Assembly: GCF_003697165.2 (NCBI RefSeq)
Contig: NZ_CP033092.2
Coordinates: forward strand, 1,054,001-1,118,000
Source: Escherichia coli DSM 30083 = JCM 1649 = ATCC 11775
GTDB taxonomy: Bacteria; Pseudomonadota; Gammaproteobacteria; Enterobacterales; Enterobacteriaceae
Length of the DNA: 64,000 nt
Reading direction: 5' to 3'
In this document: piece by piece, positions 62,267 to 64,000 of the stretch
How the letters are laid out: the number at the start of each line of letters is the position of its first letter
Numbering within the stretch: position 1 is the stretch's first letter
The notes under the pieces: generated by a model
Databases searched by the model: none
The model's input: only the letters and a program-made list of their open reading frames with translations
Told to the model about the DNA's origin: nothing
Translations under genes and position numbers: made by a program

Positions 62267-64000
62267 ATGACGACACAGGTCCCACCTTCCGCGTTGCTTC
62301 CGTTGAACCCGGAGCAACTGGCACGCCTTCAGGCGGCCACGACCGATTTAACTCCTACCCAGCTTGCCTGGGTTTCTGGCTATTTCTGGGGCGTGCTCAA
62401 CCAGCAGCCTGCTGCGCTTGCAGCGACGCCAGCGCCCGCCGCAGAAATGCCGGGTATAACTATTATCTCCGCCTCGCAAACCGGCAATGCGCGCCGGGTT
62501 GCTGAAGCATTACGCGATGATTTATTAGCGGCAAAACTGAACGTTAAGCTGGTGAACGCGGGTGACTATAAATTCAAACAAATCGCCAGCGAAAAACTGC
62601 TTATCGTGGTGACGTCAACGCAAGGGGAAGGGGAACCGCCGGAAGAAGCCGTCGCGCTGCATAAGTTCCTGTTCTCCAAAAAAGCGCCAAAGCTGGAAAA
62701 CACCGCGTTTGCCGTGTTTAGCCTCGGCGATAGCTCTTATGAATTTTTCTGCCAGTCCGGGAAAGATTTTGACAGTAAGCTGGCGGAACTGGGCGGTGAA
62801 CGCCTGCTCGACCGTGTCGATGCCGACGTTGAATACCAGGCTGCTGCCAGCGAGTGGCGCGCCCGCGTGGTTGATGCGCTTAAATCGCGTGCGCCTGTCG
62901 CGGCACCTTCGCAATCCGTCGCTACTGGCACGGTAAATGAAATCCACACCAGCCCGTATAGCAAAGACGCGCCGCTGGCGGCCAGCCTTTCGGTTAACCA
63001 GAAAATTACCGGGCGTAACTCTGAAAAAGACGTTCGTCACATTGAAATTGACTTAGGTGACTCTGGCCTGCGTTACCAGCCGGGTGACGCGTTGGGCGTC
63101 TGGTATCAGAACGATCCGGCACTGGTGAAAGAACTTGTCGAACTGCTGTGGCTGAAAGGCGATGAACCTGTCACCGTCGAGGGCAAAACGTTGCCTCTGA
63201 ACGAAGCGCTACAGTGGCACTTCGAACTGACCGTCAACACCGCCAACATTGTTGAGAACTATGCCACGCTTACCCGCAGCGAAACGCTGCTGCCGCTGGT
63301 GGGCGATAAAGCGAAGTTACAGCATTACGCCGCGACGACGCCGATTGTCGACATGGTGCGTTTCTCTCCGGCGCAACTGGATGCCGAAGCGCTGATTAAT
63401 CTGCTGCGCCCGCTGACCCCGCGCCTGTATTCCATCGCCTCCTCGCAGGCGGAAGTCGAGAACGAAGTGCACGTTACCGTTGGTGTGGTGCGTTACGACG
63501 TGGAAGGCCGCGCCCGTGCCGGTGGTGCCTCCAGCTTCCTCGCGGATCGTGTGGAAGAAGAGGGTGAAGTCCGCGTCTTTATCGAACATAACGACAACTT
63601 CCGCCTGCCAACCAATCCGGAAACCCCGGTGATCATGATTGGCCCTGGCACCGGCATCGCGCCGTTCCGTGCCTTTATGCAGCAGCGTGCTGCCGACGAA
63701 GCGCCGGGTAAAAACTGGCTATTCTTTGGCAACCCACACTTTACGGAAGATTTCCTCTACCAGGTGGAATGGCAGCGTTACGTCAAAGAAGGCGTGCTGA
63801 CGCGCATCGATCTCGCCTGGTCGCGCGATCAAAAAGAAAAAATTTACGTACAAGACAAACTGCGCGAACAGGGCGCAGAGCTGTGGCGCTGGATCAATGA
63901 CGGTGCCCACATTTATGTCTGCGGCGACGCTAATCGCATGGCGAAAGACGTTGAGCAGGCACTTCTGGAAGTGATTGCCGAATTTGGTGGCATGGACACC
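62267..64000 (+). CDS. cysJ: Sulfite reductase flavoprotein alpha subunit (3' end cut by window)
   Basis: The frame from ATG 62267 (MTTQVPPSALL) is open to the window end and gives 578 residues; the full family length is 599, so about 21 are missing. CysJ moves electrons from NADPH through FAD and FMN to the CysI hemoprotein for sulfite reduction. The FMN-binding flavodoxin domain (S-A-S-Q-T-G-N-A-R-R, near residues 66-75) is followed by the FAD domain with R-L-Y-S-I-A-S-S and the NADP domain with G-P-G-T-G-I-A-P-F-R and Y-V-C-G-D-A-N-R-M-A-K-D. cysI should follow. Confidence 0.97.
   Translation, partial: MTTQVPPSALLPLNPEQLARLQAATTDLTPTQLAWVSGYFWGVLNQQPAALAATPAPAAEMPGITIISASQTGNARRVAEALRDDLLAAKLNVKLVNAGDYKFKQIASEKLLIVVTSTQGEGEPPEEAVALHKFLFSKKAPKLENTAFAVFSLGDSSYEFFCQSGKDFDSKLAELGGERLLDRVDADVEYQAAASEWRARVVDALKSRAPVAAPSQSVATGTVNEIHTSPYSKDAPLAASLSVNQKITGRNSEKDVRHIEIDLGDSGLRYQPGDALGVWYQNDPALVKELVELLWLKGDEPVTVEGKTLPLNEALQWHFELTVNTANIVENYATLTRSETLLPLVGDKAKLQHYAATTPIVDMVRFSPAQLDAEALINLLRPLTPRLYSIASSQAEVENEVHVTVGVVRYDVEGRARAGGASSFLADRVEEEGEVRVFIEHNDNFRLPTNPETPVIMIGPGTGIAPFRAFMQQRAADEAPGKNWLFFGNPHFTEDFLYQVEWQRYVKEGVLTRIDLAWSRDQKEKIYVQDKLREQGAELWRWINDGAHIYVCGDANRMAKDVEQALLEVIAEFGGMDT

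Overview
The window is chromosomal DNA of Escherichia coli or a very close relative. Gene order and protein sequences from mltA to cysJ match the E. coli backbone, in the opposite orientation to the usual K-12 map. Two features differ from K-12 as I recall it: a type VI secretion (T6SS) cluster lies beyond the metZWV tRNA genes, and the I-E CRISPR locus between queE and ygcE is reduced to one spacer with no cas genes. I recall both as common in extraintestinal-type strains; the phylogroup is inference.

Layout. 1-4279: edge of a T6SS island, minus strand (tssB, tssC, tssK, tssL and the start of a membrane gene). 4280-4862: AT-rich junction. 4863-5252: three near-identical initiator tRNA genes with terminator and promoter. 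5420-12293: mltA, tcdA, csdE, csdA, ygdI, the GcvB sRNA, gcvA, ygdD, rlmM. 12337-20571: the fucose regulon (fucPIKUR and fucAO, divergent). 20676-29951: xni, sdaB, sdaC, ppnN, queF, syd, the CsrB sRNA, yqcC, truC, yqcA. 30385-34440: gudP, gudX, gudD. 34671-45842: barA, rlmD, relA, mazEFG, pyrG, eno. 45902-49473: a lemA-like gene followed by three TPM-domain paralogues. 49646-50745: queE and the CRISPR remnant. 50791-61508: the uncharacterised ygc/yqc catabolic cluster. 61586-64000: queD and a cysJ cut by the window end.

How genes connect. BarA is the sensor kinase whose regulator UvrY drives csrB, and a UvrY-type palindrome lies upstream of csrB. GcvA activates the adjacent gcvB. queD, queE and queF serve the same queuosine pathway from three separate sites. 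The ygc cluster has two transporters, a sugar kinase, an SDR, an FAD oxidase, an ETF pair, a ferredoxin-like protein, an ETF-quinone oxidoreductase and a GlpP-family antiterminator. It looks like a complete uptake, phosphorylation and oxidation route that feeds electrons to quinone.

Main discovery candidate. The divergent yqcE and ygcW transcripts each carry a strong intrinsic terminator ending about 25 nt before the start codon. Each is preceded by a mutually exclusive hairpin whose loop is conserved (AGAGA-N2/3-TGAGAAA) and whose stem shows compensatory changes. This looks like a two-copy ribonucleic antitermination switch, and YgcP, encoded at the far end of the cluster, is the obvious candidate protein.
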